A stretch of DNA of 64,000 nt from Desulfosarcina widdelii (GTDB lineage: Bacteria; Desulfobacterota; Desulfobacteria; Desulfobacterales; Desulfosarcinaceae). Position numbers and translations under genes: made by a program. A model generated the notes under the pieces. That model saw only the letters and a program-made list of their open reading frames with translations, was not told where the DNA came from and ran no database searches. The DNA lies in NCBI RefSeq assembly GCF_009688965.1, contig NZ_AP021875.1:5084001-5148000 (forward strand). The letters run 5' to 3'. Below, piece after piece: positions 24,835 through 33,296 of the stretch (the first letter of the stretch is position 1; each line of letters starts with the position of its first letter).

Positions 24835-25677
24835 TTAATCGTGGCCGGCCATGCGGTCGACGGAATCCTTGGCGCGGGCGATCAGATCGGTGTCCAACCC
24901 CCCGTAATGCCAGCGCACGTCATTTTCCATGAAGTCGACGCCCTTGCCCTTGATCGTGTTGGCGATGACGATCACCGGCTTTTCGGTTGCGGCCAGGGCC
25001 GCGTCGATCGATTCCGTCAGTTGGCCGAAGCTGTGGCCGTCCACCTCGCGGACATCGAAACCGAAGGCCCGCCATTTATCGGCAAAGGGTTCCAGGGACA
25101 TCACCTCCTCGGTCTGGCCGTCGATCATCAGGCGGTTGCGGTCCACGAAGGTGATCAGGTTGGTGGTCTTGAAATGGCCGGCGGCCATGGCCGCCTCCCA
25201 GACCGAGCCTTCGTTGCACTCCCCGTCGCCCAGGATGCAGAAGGTTTTCCAGTCCTGCTTTTGGACCCGGGCGCCTAAGGCCAGCCCCACGGCCATGGGC
25301 AGGCCATGGCCCAGAGAGCCGGTGGAAACGTCCACCCCGCGCACCTTGGCGGAGTCCAGGTGCATGCCGAAGGGGGATTTGAATTTGTTGAAATCCTTCA
25401 GCAGGTCGAATTCGAAGTAGCCTTTGTCCGCCAGCATGGCGGCATAGCCGACGCCGCCGTGCCCCTTGCTGACCACGATGCGGTCCCTCTCGGGCGCTTC
25501 CGGTTGGGACGGGTCCAGCCGGGCGACCTTGAAATAGAGCAGGGTGAGCATTTCCACCATGCTCATTGCGCCGCCGATGTGAGCGCCTCCGGACCAGCCG
25601 GTGATGTCGATGATGTCTTTGCGGATTTTCTTCGCTTTTTCTTCCAGGAACCGGATTTCCTGTTCGGTGATGGGCAT
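24835..25677 (-). CDS. Transketolase-like, N-terminal subunit
   Basis: 280 residues, the TPP pyrophosphate-binding domain. The TPP motif is GDGECNEGSVWEAAMAAGHFKTTNLITFVDRN, and SKGHGGVGYAAMLADKGYF and DVSTGSLGHGLPMAVGLALG are the usual family motifs. GWSGGAHIGGAMSMVEML corresponds to the substrate-entry region (SGHPGG in classical transketolases), where histidine and proline differ, so the acceptor or donor may be atypical. AGGAGAAC before the ATG. Lies between the aminotransferase gene and its partner subunit. Confidence 0.88.
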   Translation of the reverse strand: MPITEQEIRFLEEKAKKIRKDIIDITGWSGGAHIGGAMSMVEMLTLLYFKVARLDPSQPEAPERDRIVVSKGHGGVGYAAMLADKGYFEFDLLKDFNKFKSPFGMHLDSAKVRGVDVSTGSLGHGLPMAVGLALGARVQKQDWKTFCILGDGECNEGSVWEAAMAAGHFKTTNLITFVDRNRLMIDGQTEEVMSLEPFADKWRAFGFDVREVDGHSFGQLTESIDAALAATEKPVIVIANTIKGKGVDFMENDVRWHYGGLDTDLIARAKDSVDRMAGHD

Positions 25678-25692
25678 GGTGTTCTCCTCAAT

Positions 25693-26943
25693 TTAAAAGC
25701 GGTCGCCATATATTTTTTTTACGGCCTTGAAGGCGTCGTCCACGATATCCAGGGTTCGTTGGATATCGTCATCGGTATGGGCCGTTGAGACAAACCAGTT
25801 GTGATGGGATGTAAAATAGGCTCCCCGCCGGGTGCATTCGGCGCACCACTGCTGGTGAAGCATCAGGGAGGGGTCGTTGGTAATGCGCAAGTAGGGCATG
25901 GACGGCGCGCCGGTCACCTTGAGATCGAAACCGTAAGTCTTGGCGATGTCCACCATGGCGGTCAGCAGCTTGTCGCCGGTTTCCAGCATGATCCGGGGAG
26001 CATTCATGGCCTTCATCAGTTTGAGGTTGGCCAGGGCCGCGGCCATGGGCACGGCGGAAAACCAGTAGCTGCCGGTGTAAAAAACCCGTGCCGTCACATC
26101 CTTGAGGGCGGCACTGCCCACCAGGGCGGAGATCGGGTATCCGTTGGCCAGGGCCTTGCAGAAACAGATCAGGTCGGGCTTGAACCCAAAATACTCGCAG
26201 GACCCGCCCATGTCCAGGCGGAATCCGTGGCGGATGTCGTCGATGATAAGGACGATGCCATGTTTGCGGCACAGGGCTTCCACTTTGTTCCAGAAGCCCT
26301 CGGCGGGCATCTCGCTGTCGGCGAAGGTCGGCACGTGGTAGGGCGTGGCGATAAGCCCGGCAATGTCGTCGCCGTGCCGATCGACCACGGCTTCCAGGGC
26401 GGCGAAATCGTTCCAGTCCACGCGAAGGATATTCTCATGGTCCTGGTCCATCACCCCGTGATGACCCGGGGCCTGCATCCAGGCAGCCACGCCGTGGTAG
26501 CCGCCCTTGAACATCACGATCTTGCTGCGGCCGGTGGCATCGCGGGCGATCATGGTGGCGTAATTGGTGATGTCCCCCCCGTTCTTGGCGAAAAAGGCCC
26601 AGTCGGCCGTCGGGATCAGGTCCACCAGGTATTCGGCCAACTCGACCATCACGGGCGCTGCGCTGGTGGTGCAGTTGCCCCGCTTCAACTGGTCGAGGGC
26701 GGCTGCGTCCACCTCGGGGTTGTTGTAGCCGGTGACCATGGGACCGTAACCGCACATGTAATCGATGAATTCGTTGCCGTCGATATCAAAGAATCGGGCG
26801 TCTTTGGCCTTGGCGGTGAAAAAGGGGTAATGCTCGGGCGGGATCAGGGGTGCGGGACTGAAGTGGCCGTAAATGCCGCAGGGCATGACCCGGGAGGCCC
26901 GCTGGAACAGCGCCTGGGATTCTGGATAGCTGTAGGTCTGCAT
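25693..26943 (-). CDS. Class III PLP aminotransferase, glutamate-1-semialdehyde mutase-like
   Basis: 416 residues, complete fold type I enzyme. DARFFDIDGNEFIDYMCGYGPMVTGYNNPEVDAA is the N-terminal signature, MFKGGYHGVAAWMQAP the cofactor-phosphate region, IIDDIRHGFRLDMGG the Asp that contacts the pyridine nitrogen and CFCKALANGYPISALVG carries the Schiff-base lysine. It is nearest in style to GSA aminomutases and related sugar or keto-acid aminotransferases, but it is not in a heme cluster. Encoded between an SCP2-like gene and the split transketolase, so it probably acts on a product or substrate of that enzyme. Confidence 0.85.
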   Translation of the reverse strand: MQTYSYPESQALFQRASRVMPCGIYGHFSPAPLIPPEHYPFFTAKAKDARFFDIDGNEFIDYMCGYGPMVTGYNNPEVDAAALDQLKRGNCTTSAAPVMVELAEYLVDLIPTADWAFFAKNGGDITNYATMIARDATGRSKIVMFKGGYHGVAAWMQAPGHHGVMDQDHENILRVDWNDFAALEAVVDRHGDDIAGLIATPYHVPTFADSEMPAEGFWNKVEALCRKHGIVLIIDDIRHGFRLDMGGSCEYFGFKPDLICFCKALANGYPISALVGSAALKDVTARVFYTGSYWFSAVPMAAALANLKLMKAMNAPRIMLETGDKLLTAMVDIAKTYGFDLKVTGAPSMPYLRITNDPSLMLHQQWCAECTRRGAYFTSHHNWFVSTAHTDDDIQRTLDIVDDAFKAVKKIYGDRF

Positions 26944-26954
26944 GCGATTTCTCC

Positions 26955-27716
26955 CTAGGAAAGGTAGTGGGGCACCCGGTCGAGGACGGTGCCCAGGGCA
27001 TCGATCATCGGGATCTGCCCGCGGATGCGAACGCGGCCGTCGGTGATGGCCGCATAGGTATCCAGGTGACTGTTGAGAAAGTCATGGGCGATGGCCATGC
27101 TGCCCAGTTGGATGAGGGCATGGGGGGCATCGACGCCGGATTTCAAAACGTCGATGCGTCCGTGATCGAAGGATAGCGTAACTTCCGGTCCGTCCGGTAA
27201 AATGGCCAGGCTGATGGCACCGTCGGGGATGGAAGGAGCGATGAGCCGACCGACCTTGTCGTAAAGGAGTAGCTCCCGGGCCGCGTAAGCCGCCGTGTAC
27301 AGCGTCATGCGGGTGTTCAACGCCAGAACGTCGGGGTCGCGCAATTGCTCTTCGCCGGCTTTCAGGATCGCTTCCAGCCGGTCGGTCAGTTTCGGAAACT
27401 CTTTTGAAAGGAAGCCCAACCGGGTAAAGCCCTTGACGGGAATCGGATTGGCCTTGCCGTCCATCATGCGGTTCAGATGGTCGGGCGAGGTGAAAAAAAG
27501 TTTGACGTTGGGCTTTGCATGATTGCCTCGATTCACGGTGCATCGCCCCCGGTCAAAAGCAACACACGCTGTCGGGCCGTTGCGCGCAAGGAACTGGATG
27601 CGGATGTCCCAGTTTTTCGACAGACGGGCGGATTCGGGGTCGTGAGCGACCAGTTCTTCGAGATTCGGCAGTACGGCATGCAAGTTCAGGCAGGCTTTTA
27701 CGTAAGCGGCATCCAT
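26955..27716 (-). CDS. SCP2-like (sterol/lipid carrier fold) protein, first of the operon
   Basis: 253 residues, soluble, two SCP2-like halves. The first reads ACVAFDRGRCTVNRGNHAKPNVKLFFTSPDHLNRMMDGK with a downstream GFTRLGFLSKEFPKL; the second reads EVTLSFDHGRIDVLKSG...ALIQLGSMAIAHDFLNSHLDTYAAITDGRVRIRG. The motif of a polar strand followed by D/G-rich turn and GK is that of SCP2 carriers. First gene of the operon; the start ATG at 27716 is 38 bases from a perfect 7-bp-arm operator. Confidence 0.65.
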   Translation of the reverse strand: MDAAYVKACLNLHAVLPNLEELVAHDPESARLSKNWDIRIQFLARNGPTACVAFDRGRCTVNRGNHAKPNVKLFFTSPDHLNRMMDGKANPIPVKGFTRLGFLSKEFPKLTDRLEAILKAGEEQLRDPDVLALNTRMTLYTAAYAARELLLYDKVGRLIAPSIPDGAISLAILPDGPEVTLSFDHGRIDVLKSGVDAPHALIQLGSMAIAHDFLNSHLDTYAAITDGRVRIRGQIPMIDALGTVLDRVPHYLS

Positions 27717-27753
27717 AACGACCTCTTTAGGTGCGACAGGATTAGAAGGGTGA

Positions 27754-27771
27754 TGAGTGACTGCTCACTCA
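27754..27771. promoter_or_regulatory. TetR-type operator between SCP2-like operon and tetR
   Basis: TGAGTGA-CTGC-TCACTCA is a perfect 7-bp inverted repeat with four-base spacer. The layout matches the Bacillus FadR consensus as I recall it (TGAATGA-N4-TCATTCA), a TetR protein released by long-chain acyl-CoA. A possible promoter for the tetR gene starts at once after it (TTGACC at 27773, then CTAACT at 27796), so binding would block both directions. Confidence 0.7.
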
Positions 27772-27950
27772 CTTGACCTTTTTAAGGGTAAGCCGCTAAC
27801 TTGTCAAGGTTTTTTTAAAGGGAGCGGATTTATTCGTAAGAATCTTTTGTTGACTTGCCGAAGGTGAGCGGGTAGTCACCATTCCCATGGCGTCCTTTGC
27901 TCGACGGGGCGTTCTTACCAGTGGTTGTCACAGGGGCCGGGGCATCGAAG

Positions 27951-28613
27951 ATGGAAACCTATCACAAGTCAGTGTTCACGCGCATTCCCGAAGAAAAGCA
28001 GCGGCGAATTCTGGATGCTGGCATATCCGAATTTGCCGCCAGGGGGTTCCCCGGTGCCAACATCAACGTCATCGCCCGCAAGGCCGGCATCAGCATCGGT
28101 TCCATGTACAAGTATTTCGGCTCCAAGGAGGACCTGTTTCTGACGATCATCGAGCAGGCCCATGGGTTGCTGGCCAGTGCCCTGGAGGAGATCGACGGGT
28201 CGTCCGGCGACATTTTCGAGAAGATCGAGAAGATGGTGCGGGCCGCCCAGAACTATGCCAGGCAATATCCGGAGCTGCATCAGATCTACCTGGACATGAC
28301 TTCCGAGGGGCTCTCGCATTTGTCCAGAAAATTATCGGGCAAAATGGAAACCGTATCGGTGAATTTTTACGAAAGGATGATCCGGGAGGCCATGGCGCAG
28401 GGTCTAATCGACAGTCGGCAAAATCCTCGCTGGATCGCCCTGTTTATCGACAACCTGATTCTTATGCTTCAGTACTCCTACACGTCCGATTACTTCAAGG
28501 AGCGCATGAAAATTTTTCTCGGACCGAACGCCCTGGACGACGATGAGAAGATGGCTGCCAGTCTGCTGCAATTTATTCACGGCGCCCTTAAAGGGGAGGG
28601 TTCGTTGAAGTAG
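27951..28613 (+). CDS. TetR/AcrR-family regulator
   Basis: 220 residues. The N-terminal HTH is RRILDAGISEFAARGFPGANINVIARKAGISIGSMYKYFGSKEDLFLTII, a textbook TetR DNA-binding domain with recognition helix SIGSMYKYF. The C-terminal ligand domain is all-helical with an aromatic, hydrophobic pocket region (FIDNLILMLQYSYTSDYF), which fits a lipid or acyl-CoA ligand. Start chosen at METYHKS; an in-frame TTG at 27897 would add 18 poorly conserved-looking residues. Divergent from the SCP2/aminotransferase/transketolase operon with a shared operator, so it is the likely local repressor. Confidence 0.88.
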   Translation: METYHKSVFTRIPEEKQRRILDAGISEFAARGFPGANINVIARKAGISIGSMYKYFGSKEDLFLTIIEQAHGLLASALEEIDGSSGDIFEKIEKMVRAAQNYARQYPELHQIYLDMTSEGLSHLSRKLSGKMETVSVNFYERMIREAMAQGLIDSRQNPRWIALFIDNLILMLQYSYTSDYFKERMKIFLGPNALDDDEKMAASLLQFIHGALKGEGSLK

Positions 28614-28616
28614 CCT

Positions 28617-28949
28617 TCAAAAACCCATCTTTTCGGGGGGCCTGCGTTCAGGCACGTACTGCTTTTCGATTTTCCCCTCGTTCCACTCCTTGGAAACGTA
28701 AAGGTTGCAGTAGCAGGAACCGAATTCGGCCACATCGGGTTCCCGGTAGACGCAGGGGCAGATAATATCGCGGTCCTTCTCCCGGTCTTCAGCGGCCAGG
28801 CGGCAAGGGCAGGCCATATAGCCATAGCGGTCCTTGTTGATCAGCAGTGCATCCAACAGTTCCATGACCCGCTCGTGGTCGTTGGAGAAATAATACCCCT
28901 TCGGCTCATGGATTTTTCTCAGTTTCTCGTACAGCTCACTGGTATCCAT
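28617..28949 (-). CDS. Ferredoxin:thioredoxin reductase catalytic subunit
   Basis: 110 residues. Cysteine motifs CPC (47-49), CPC (64-66) and CYC (79-81) hold the [4Fe-4S] cluster and the adjacent redox disulfide. The plant and cyanobacterial enzymes have CHC at the last motif; here tyrosine replaces the histidine, as in some non-photosynthetic variants. It would pass electrons from ferredoxin to a small dithiol protein. Its ATG overlaps the stop of the glutaredoxin gene by one base, so that glutaredoxin is the obvious partner rather than a thioredoxin. Convergent with tetR. Confidence 0.9.
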   Translation of the reverse strand: MDTSELYEKLRKIHEPKGYYFSNDHERVMELLDALLINKDRYGYMACPCRLAAEDREKDRDIICPCVYREPDVAEFGSCYCNLYVSKEWNEGKIEKQYVPERRPPEKMGF

Positions 28950-29203
28950 TACAGTCCCAGCGCCTCCTTGATTTTATCTTCTTTATAGCCCACGACGACC
29001 GTATCCCCGATAACCACGGTGGGAAACGAACACCTCGGGTTGAATTTTTTAACATCTTCCAATATCGCTTTGCGTTCTTCCCCTTCCAGCAGGTCGACAT
29101 CCACAAAATCGTAATGAACGGTGCATTCGTCCAGAAGCCGTTTGGTTGCCTTGCAGTGGCTGCAGGTGCTCAGGGAGAATATTTTTACGGGTTTGTCAGA
29201 CAT
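28949..29203 (-). CDS. Glutaredoxin-family protein
   Basis: 84 residues, a minimal thioredoxin fold. The active site is CSHC (14-17), and FPTVVIGD carries the cis-proline. CSHC differs from the CPYC of classical glutaredoxins and from thioredoxin CGPC. Translationally coupled to the ferredoxin:thioredoxin reductase gene, which suggests a ferredoxin-driven rather than glutathione- or NADPH-driven cycle. GGATGG before ATG is a modest ribosome-binding site. Confidence 0.9.
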   Translation of the reverse strand: MSDKPVKIFSLSTCSHCKATKRLLDECTVHYDFVDVDLLEGEERKAILEDVKKFNPRCSFPTVVIGDTVVVGYKEDKIKEALGL

Positions 29204-29432
29204 GTTACCATCCTTTCCGTAGATATGAGGCGTAGAGAACCAGTATCAGCGCCCATTGGGTCAAAAGTGGTCGGCAAGACCTCTACATTAAAGATCCACC
29301 GGGGATCGGTCAAGGGAAAACCGTTTCCCCCGACTATAAATGCGAATTTAGCGAATCATTCCTGTATGTTTTGTATACGGATAATATTTTTTCGATAAAA
29401 ACGGTCAAGAATTTGAATCGGGTCTTGACAGG

Positions 29433-29471
29433 CAGGAATAATTTAATTAATGAAAATAGTAATTATTCCTG
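29433..29471. promoter_or_regulatory. Perfect 11-bp inverted repeat upstream of cooS
   Basis: CAGGAATAATT (29433-29443) and AATTATTCCTG (29461-29471) are exact inverted copies around 17 A/T-rich bases. A perfect -35-like TTGACA lies just before it (about 29425). It does not look like a CooA site. The 418-base region 29204-29621 otherwise holds no gene; it is the cooS promoter region. Confidence 0.55.
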
Positions 29472-29621
29472 ATAAGAATAAAGAGGCACCGATTCGGACA
29501 ACCCTGCCCGATCAGGATTTTAGAAAGATTGAAGCCATTACATCCAGGCGAGGCAATATCTCTCATCGTCAACAGCCTATCGCCGAAAACCTAAAGTTAA
29601 CCTTTCCACGAAGGAGGGAAC

Positions 29622-31583
29622 ATGGTCGAGAAAGCCAAAAAAGAGCTTAACATCAAGGATATCACGATTTGTGACGCCACGCAGCAGATGCTCGCCAAAG
29701 CGCGCCGCGAAGGTGTGGAGACCGCGTTCGATCGTGCGGCGAACATGAAAGCCTGCCCCATCGGTGCCGATTCGGCCTGCTGCAAGCACTGCGCAATGGG
29801 GCCGTGCCGACTCAATGCCAAGGATCCATATGGAAAGGTCGGTGTTTGCGGCGCCACCATTGATACTATCCAGGCCCGTAATTTTGCCCGCATGGTGGCA
29901 TCCGGTGCCGCTGCCCACACTGACCACGGCATGGCTATGGTGGATCTGTTCCGCGAGGTGGTCAACGGTCACATCAAAGAATACCGGATCAAGGATGTCA
30001 ACAAACTGGTCCAGGTGGCCGAGTCCATCGGAATCGAAACCGAGGATCGTTCGGTAAAGGAAATCGCCACCGATTTGTATAAGGAATTGGAGCGAACCTA
30101 CACCCAGGTGGAAGGCGAGATTCCCTTTGCCAAACGTGTTCCGGAAAAAACCCTGGAGGTGTGGCGCAAAATGGGAATCGTTCCCCGCGGTGCCATGCGT
30201 GAGATCATGGAATTGATGCATCGCACGCACATTGGTGTGGATCAGCATTACGAAAACATCACCAAGCAGAGCAGCCGCACTGCGCTGGCCGATGGCTGGG
30301 GTGGCTCCATGGTGGCCACCGAAATTTCTGACATCCTTTTCGGCACCCCCACCCCGATTGCGGTGGATGTGAACATGGGCGTGCTCAAAGAAGACCAGGT
30401 CAACGTGATCGTCCACGGTCACGAGCCCAACATGTTCGAATCCATGCTGGTCTCCGTCAACGAGCCTTCCCTGGTCCAGGCGGCCAAGGATGCCGGTGCC
30501 CAGGGAATCAACCTGGTGGGCATGTGCTGTTCCGGCGCCGAAATGATGTCCCGCCACGGCGTACCCCATGCCGGCAACTTCATGTCCACCGAGGCGATTC
30601 TCGTCACCGGTGCCGTGGATGCCATGTGCGTGGACATCCAGTGTATCAAGCAGGGCCTGGTCAGTGTGGCCGACTGCTACAAAACACCGTTGATCACCAC
30701 CAATACGCGCGCCCATATCGAAGGCGCCACGCATATCGAATTCGACGATCACGAACCTCAGAAATGTACCGACGAAGTGGTGATCAAGGCGATCCAGCGC
30801 TTCAAAAACCGAACCGCAGCTATCGAGATTCCCGATATCCGCAACACCGGAATCCACGGCTTTTCCCATGAGTATATCAACTACATGCTGGGCGGTTCCT
30901 TCCGGGCATCCTACGCACCGTTGAACGACAACATCATCAACGGCCGCATCCGCGGTGTGGCCGGTGTCGTCGGCTGCACCAATCCGAGGATCAAACAGGA
31001 TTGGGCGCATGTGGAACTGGTCAAGGAACTGATCAAGAAAGATGTGCTCGTGCTGCAGACCGGTTGTTCCCAGATTTCCCTGGCCAAAGAGGGTTTTCTG
31101 ACGCCGGAAGCGGCCTACCTGGCTGGTCCGGGTCTGAAGGAGGTCTGTGAAACTGTCGGGATGCCTCCGGTGCTTGGATTAGGCTCCTGTGTGGACAACA
31201 GCCGTATCCTCATCGCCGCTTCTGAAATGGTGCGGGTGGGCGGATTGGGCAACAGCATCGCAGACCTGCCGGCAGCGGGTGCAGCCCCGGAATGGATGAG
31301 CGAGAAGGCCATCTCCATCGGCCAGTATTTCGTCGCTTCCGGTGTGTATACGGTCTTCGGAACCACTTTTCCCATCGTCGAAGAGACCAAGTTCCACAAG
31401 CTGCTTTTCGACGGACTGGAGCAGCAGGGATTGGGCAAGTGGGGATTCAGTGCCGATCCGTACGAAATGGCCCGCATGATGGTTGACCACATCGACAAGA
31501 AACGAAAAGCCCTGGGCATCGACAAGTCCCGAGAGCGTGTGCTCATGGATATGTCCGACCGGCGTGACATCGAAGCCGCCTGA
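29622..31583 (+). CDS. cooS: Anaerobic Ni-carbon monoxide dehydrogenase, catalytic subunit
   Basis: 653 residues, full length for CooS. The N-terminal cluster ligands are CPIGADSACCKHCAMGPC (Cys45, 53, 54, 57 and 62) and GKVGVCGA (Cys76). HTDHG and the MCCSGAEMMSRHGVPHAG segment belong to the region around the Ni-Fe-S C-cluster and its acid/base histidines. It oxidises CO to CO2 in the cytoplasm, passing electrons to ferredoxin, or runs in reverse for the Wood-Ljungdahl pathway. AAGGAGGG precedes the ATG. No cooF, cooC or acetyl-CoA synthase genes are adjacent, so it is monocistronic here; the redox operon on its right is a possible electron acceptor route. Confidence 0.95.
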   Translation: MVEKAKKELNIKDITICDATQQMLAKARREGVETAFDRAANMKACPIGADSACCKHCAMGPCRLNAKDPYGKVGVCGATIDTIQARNFARMVASGAAAHTDHGMAMVDLFREVVNGHIKEYRIKDVNKLVQVAESIGIETEDRSVKEIATDLYKELERTYTQVEGEIPFAKRVPEKTLEVWRKMGIVPRGAMREIMELMHRTHIGVDQHYENITKQSSRTALADGWGGSMVATEISDILFGTPTPIAVDVNMGVLKEDQVNVIVHGHEPNMFESMLVSVNEPSLVQAAKDAGAQGINLVGMCCSGAEMMSRHGVPHAGNFMSTEAILVTGAVDAMCVDIQCIKQGLVSVADCYKTPLITTNTRAHIEGATHIEFDDHEPQKCTDEVVIKAIQRFKNRTAAIEIPDIRNTGIHGFSHEYINYMLGGSFRASYAPLNDNIINGRIRGVAGVVGCTNPRIKQDWAHVELVKELIKKDVLVLQTGCSQISLAKEGFLTPEAAYLAGPGLKEVCETVGMPPVLGLGSCVDNSRILIAASEMVRVGGLGNSIADLPAAGAAPEWMSEKAISIGQYFVASGVYTVFGTTFPIVEETKFHKLLFDGLEQQGLGKWGFSADPYEMARMMVDHIDKKRKALGIDKSRERVLMDMSDRRDIEAA

Positions 31584-31612
31584 TCGGCGCAGCAATCAAG
31601 CGAACAATAACG

Positions 31613-31641
31613 AAAGGGGCTCGATATCGAGCCCCTTTTTT
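31613..31641. terminator. Bidirectional rho-independent terminator between cooS and the sigma-54 activator
   Basis: AAAGGGGCTCGA-TATCGAGCCCCTTTTTT: perfect stem of about 12 bp with A-tract and T-tract, 30 bases past the cooS stop and 26 bases past the end of the convergent gene. Confidence 0.92.
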
Positions 31642-31666
31642 CGTCTCCAAACAAGTCCCGCTAAAT

Positions 31667-33016
31667 TTAATCTTCCTTCATTAATTCAGGATGGTCGCCC
31701 AAAAACCGGTATAAGGTGGCCCGGCCGACGCCCAGAACTTTGGATGCCTTGGCCTTGTTGCCCCCGGTCTTTTTCAGGGCGGCTTTGACCGATTCGACAT
31801 CGAGTTTTCGCGAGGGACCTCGTTTGGGTTTTTCAATGCAAACGTCCCTCAATTCCAGCGGCAGGTCCTCCGGCTGGATAATTTTTCCCCTGCAGCGAAC
31901 GATGGCGAATTGAACAGCATTTTGCAGTTCGCGTACGTTGCCCGGCCATGCGTAGTCCATGAGGCTGTTAAGGGCCTCCCGGGAGATGCGTACCGGCCGC
32001 TGTCCTTTGATTTTGGGGGCTTTAGATAGAAAGTGATCCACCAGCAGGGGAATATCGGACTTGCGCTCCCGGATCGGAGGGATGTGGATGGGAATGACGT
32101 TGAGGCGGTAAAACAGGTCTTCCCGAAAGCTGCCCTTCTGGACCTCTTTTTTAAGGTCTTTGTTGGTTGCACTGATTACGCGAACATTTACGGAGACGGT
32201 TTTTTCCCCGCCCACTTTTTCAAAGGTGCCTTCCTGAAGGAAACGCAGAAGTTTTACCTGCAGCATTTTGGGCAGTTCGGCGATTTCATCCAGAAAAATA
32301 GTGCCGTTGTTCGCAAGCTCGAAACGGCCTTTTTTGTCCCGGATGGCGCCCGAAAAAGCGCCTTTGACATGCCCGAAAAGTTCGCTTTCAATGAGACCTT
32401 CAGGGAGAGCGCCGCAGTTGATTGGGACGAAGGGGTGTCCGCCGCGCAGACTCTCGCTGTGGATGGCATTGGCCACCAGTTCCTTGCCGGTGCCGGTTTC
32501 GCCGGAGATGTGAACCGGATAATCGTAGCCGGAAACGTCCTTGATCTGGCGGAACACTTCGACCATTTTATCGTCGCAGCCGATGATGTTGGAAAACCCG
32601 GTCATTTCCTTGGTTTTGAGCTGCAATTCGAAAAGATCGGTAACGTCCCTGAACGTGGCCAGCACGCCGATCTGGCGGTCGTCGCTGTCGCGCATCATGG
32701 TCGCGGTCATTTCGATCCGCCGGATCTCACCGTCGCGTGTTGAGATGTTGACAGGATACTCGGCCGTGTCGAGAAAAAGGGGCGGACCGTCACAAAAAGA
32801 GCAACGACTGCCGCAAAACGGGCTTCCGAAGGCCTCGTGGCAATCCTTGCCGAGAACTTCCTCCCGGCGATATCCGGTAACTTTTTCAGCGGTTCGATTG
32901 AAATAGAAGATGCGGCGCTCCAGATCGTGGGCGATAATGCCTTCCTTCAAATTGTCCAGAATCCGCTCCAAATTTTTATGGATGGAAAAAATATTGTCTA
33001 TGGTCGGGGTGCTCAT
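31667..33016 (-). CDS. Sigma-54-dependent activator with cysteine-rich PAS domain
   Basis: 449 residues. PAS domain (about 15-130) with an unusual cysteine group CHEAFGSPFCGSRCSFC, a candidate redox or metal-binding site. AAA+ domain: GETGTGKE (Walker A), the sigma-54 contact loop GAFSGA in place of the usual GAFTGA, NGTIFLDEIAELP (Walker B) and RLNVIPIHIPPIRER. The C-terminal Fis-type HTH is GNKAKASKVLGVGRATLYRFL. Divergent from the HdrA/Flox operon and next to cooS, so it probably controls one of them; in Desulfovibrio a sigma-54 activator (FlxR) is linked to flox-hdr genes. No receiver domain, so sensing must be through the PAS. Confidence 0.9.
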   Translation of the reverse strand: MSTPTIDNIFSIHKNLERILDNLKEGIIAHDLERRIFYFNRTAEKVTGYRREEVLGKDCHEAFGSPFCGSRCSFCDGPPLFLDTAEYPVNISTRDGEIRRIEMTATMMRDSDDRQIGVLATFRDVTDLFELQLKTKEMTGFSNIIGCDDKMVEVFRQIKDVSGYDYPVHISGETGTGKELVANAIHSESLRGGHPFVPINCGALPEGLIESELFGHVKGAFSGAIRDKKGRFELANNGTIFLDEIAELPKMLQVKLLRFLQEGTFEKVGGEKTVSVNVRVISATNKDLKKEVQKGSFREDLFYRLNVIPIHIPPIRERKSDIPLLVDHFLSKAPKIKGQRPVRISREALNSLMDYAWPGNVRELQNAVQFAIVRCRGKIIQPEDLPLELRDVCIEKPKRGPSRKLDVESVKAALKKTGGNKAKASKVLGVGRATLYRFLGDHPELMKED

Positions 33017-33296
33017 ACTCGCTCTGCGCTTGATTTAAATTCGGAACTGTCTGGAATTGAGATGGAATTTATCCACGATCAGGAAACAGGCGCAGAATAG
33101 CACCAATGCTTAAAATGTTCAACCATTCCGGTTTCTATCGACAAAGTTGATTGGTCGACTGCAGAGTCCTATAGATAAATACAATTAAAGATCGATCCGA
33201 GATAGAAAATTAAACTTTGACATTTGTTTGCGTGCCAATTAGTGAGTATATTCTTATTTTAAACTCATCAAAAGTAATCGTTGTATGCTCTCCTTA

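Noticed and set aside
31613..31641. Operator between cooS and the sigma-54 activator
   Set aside because: The perfect palindrome has A and T tracts and lies between convergent 3' ends, so it is a terminator.
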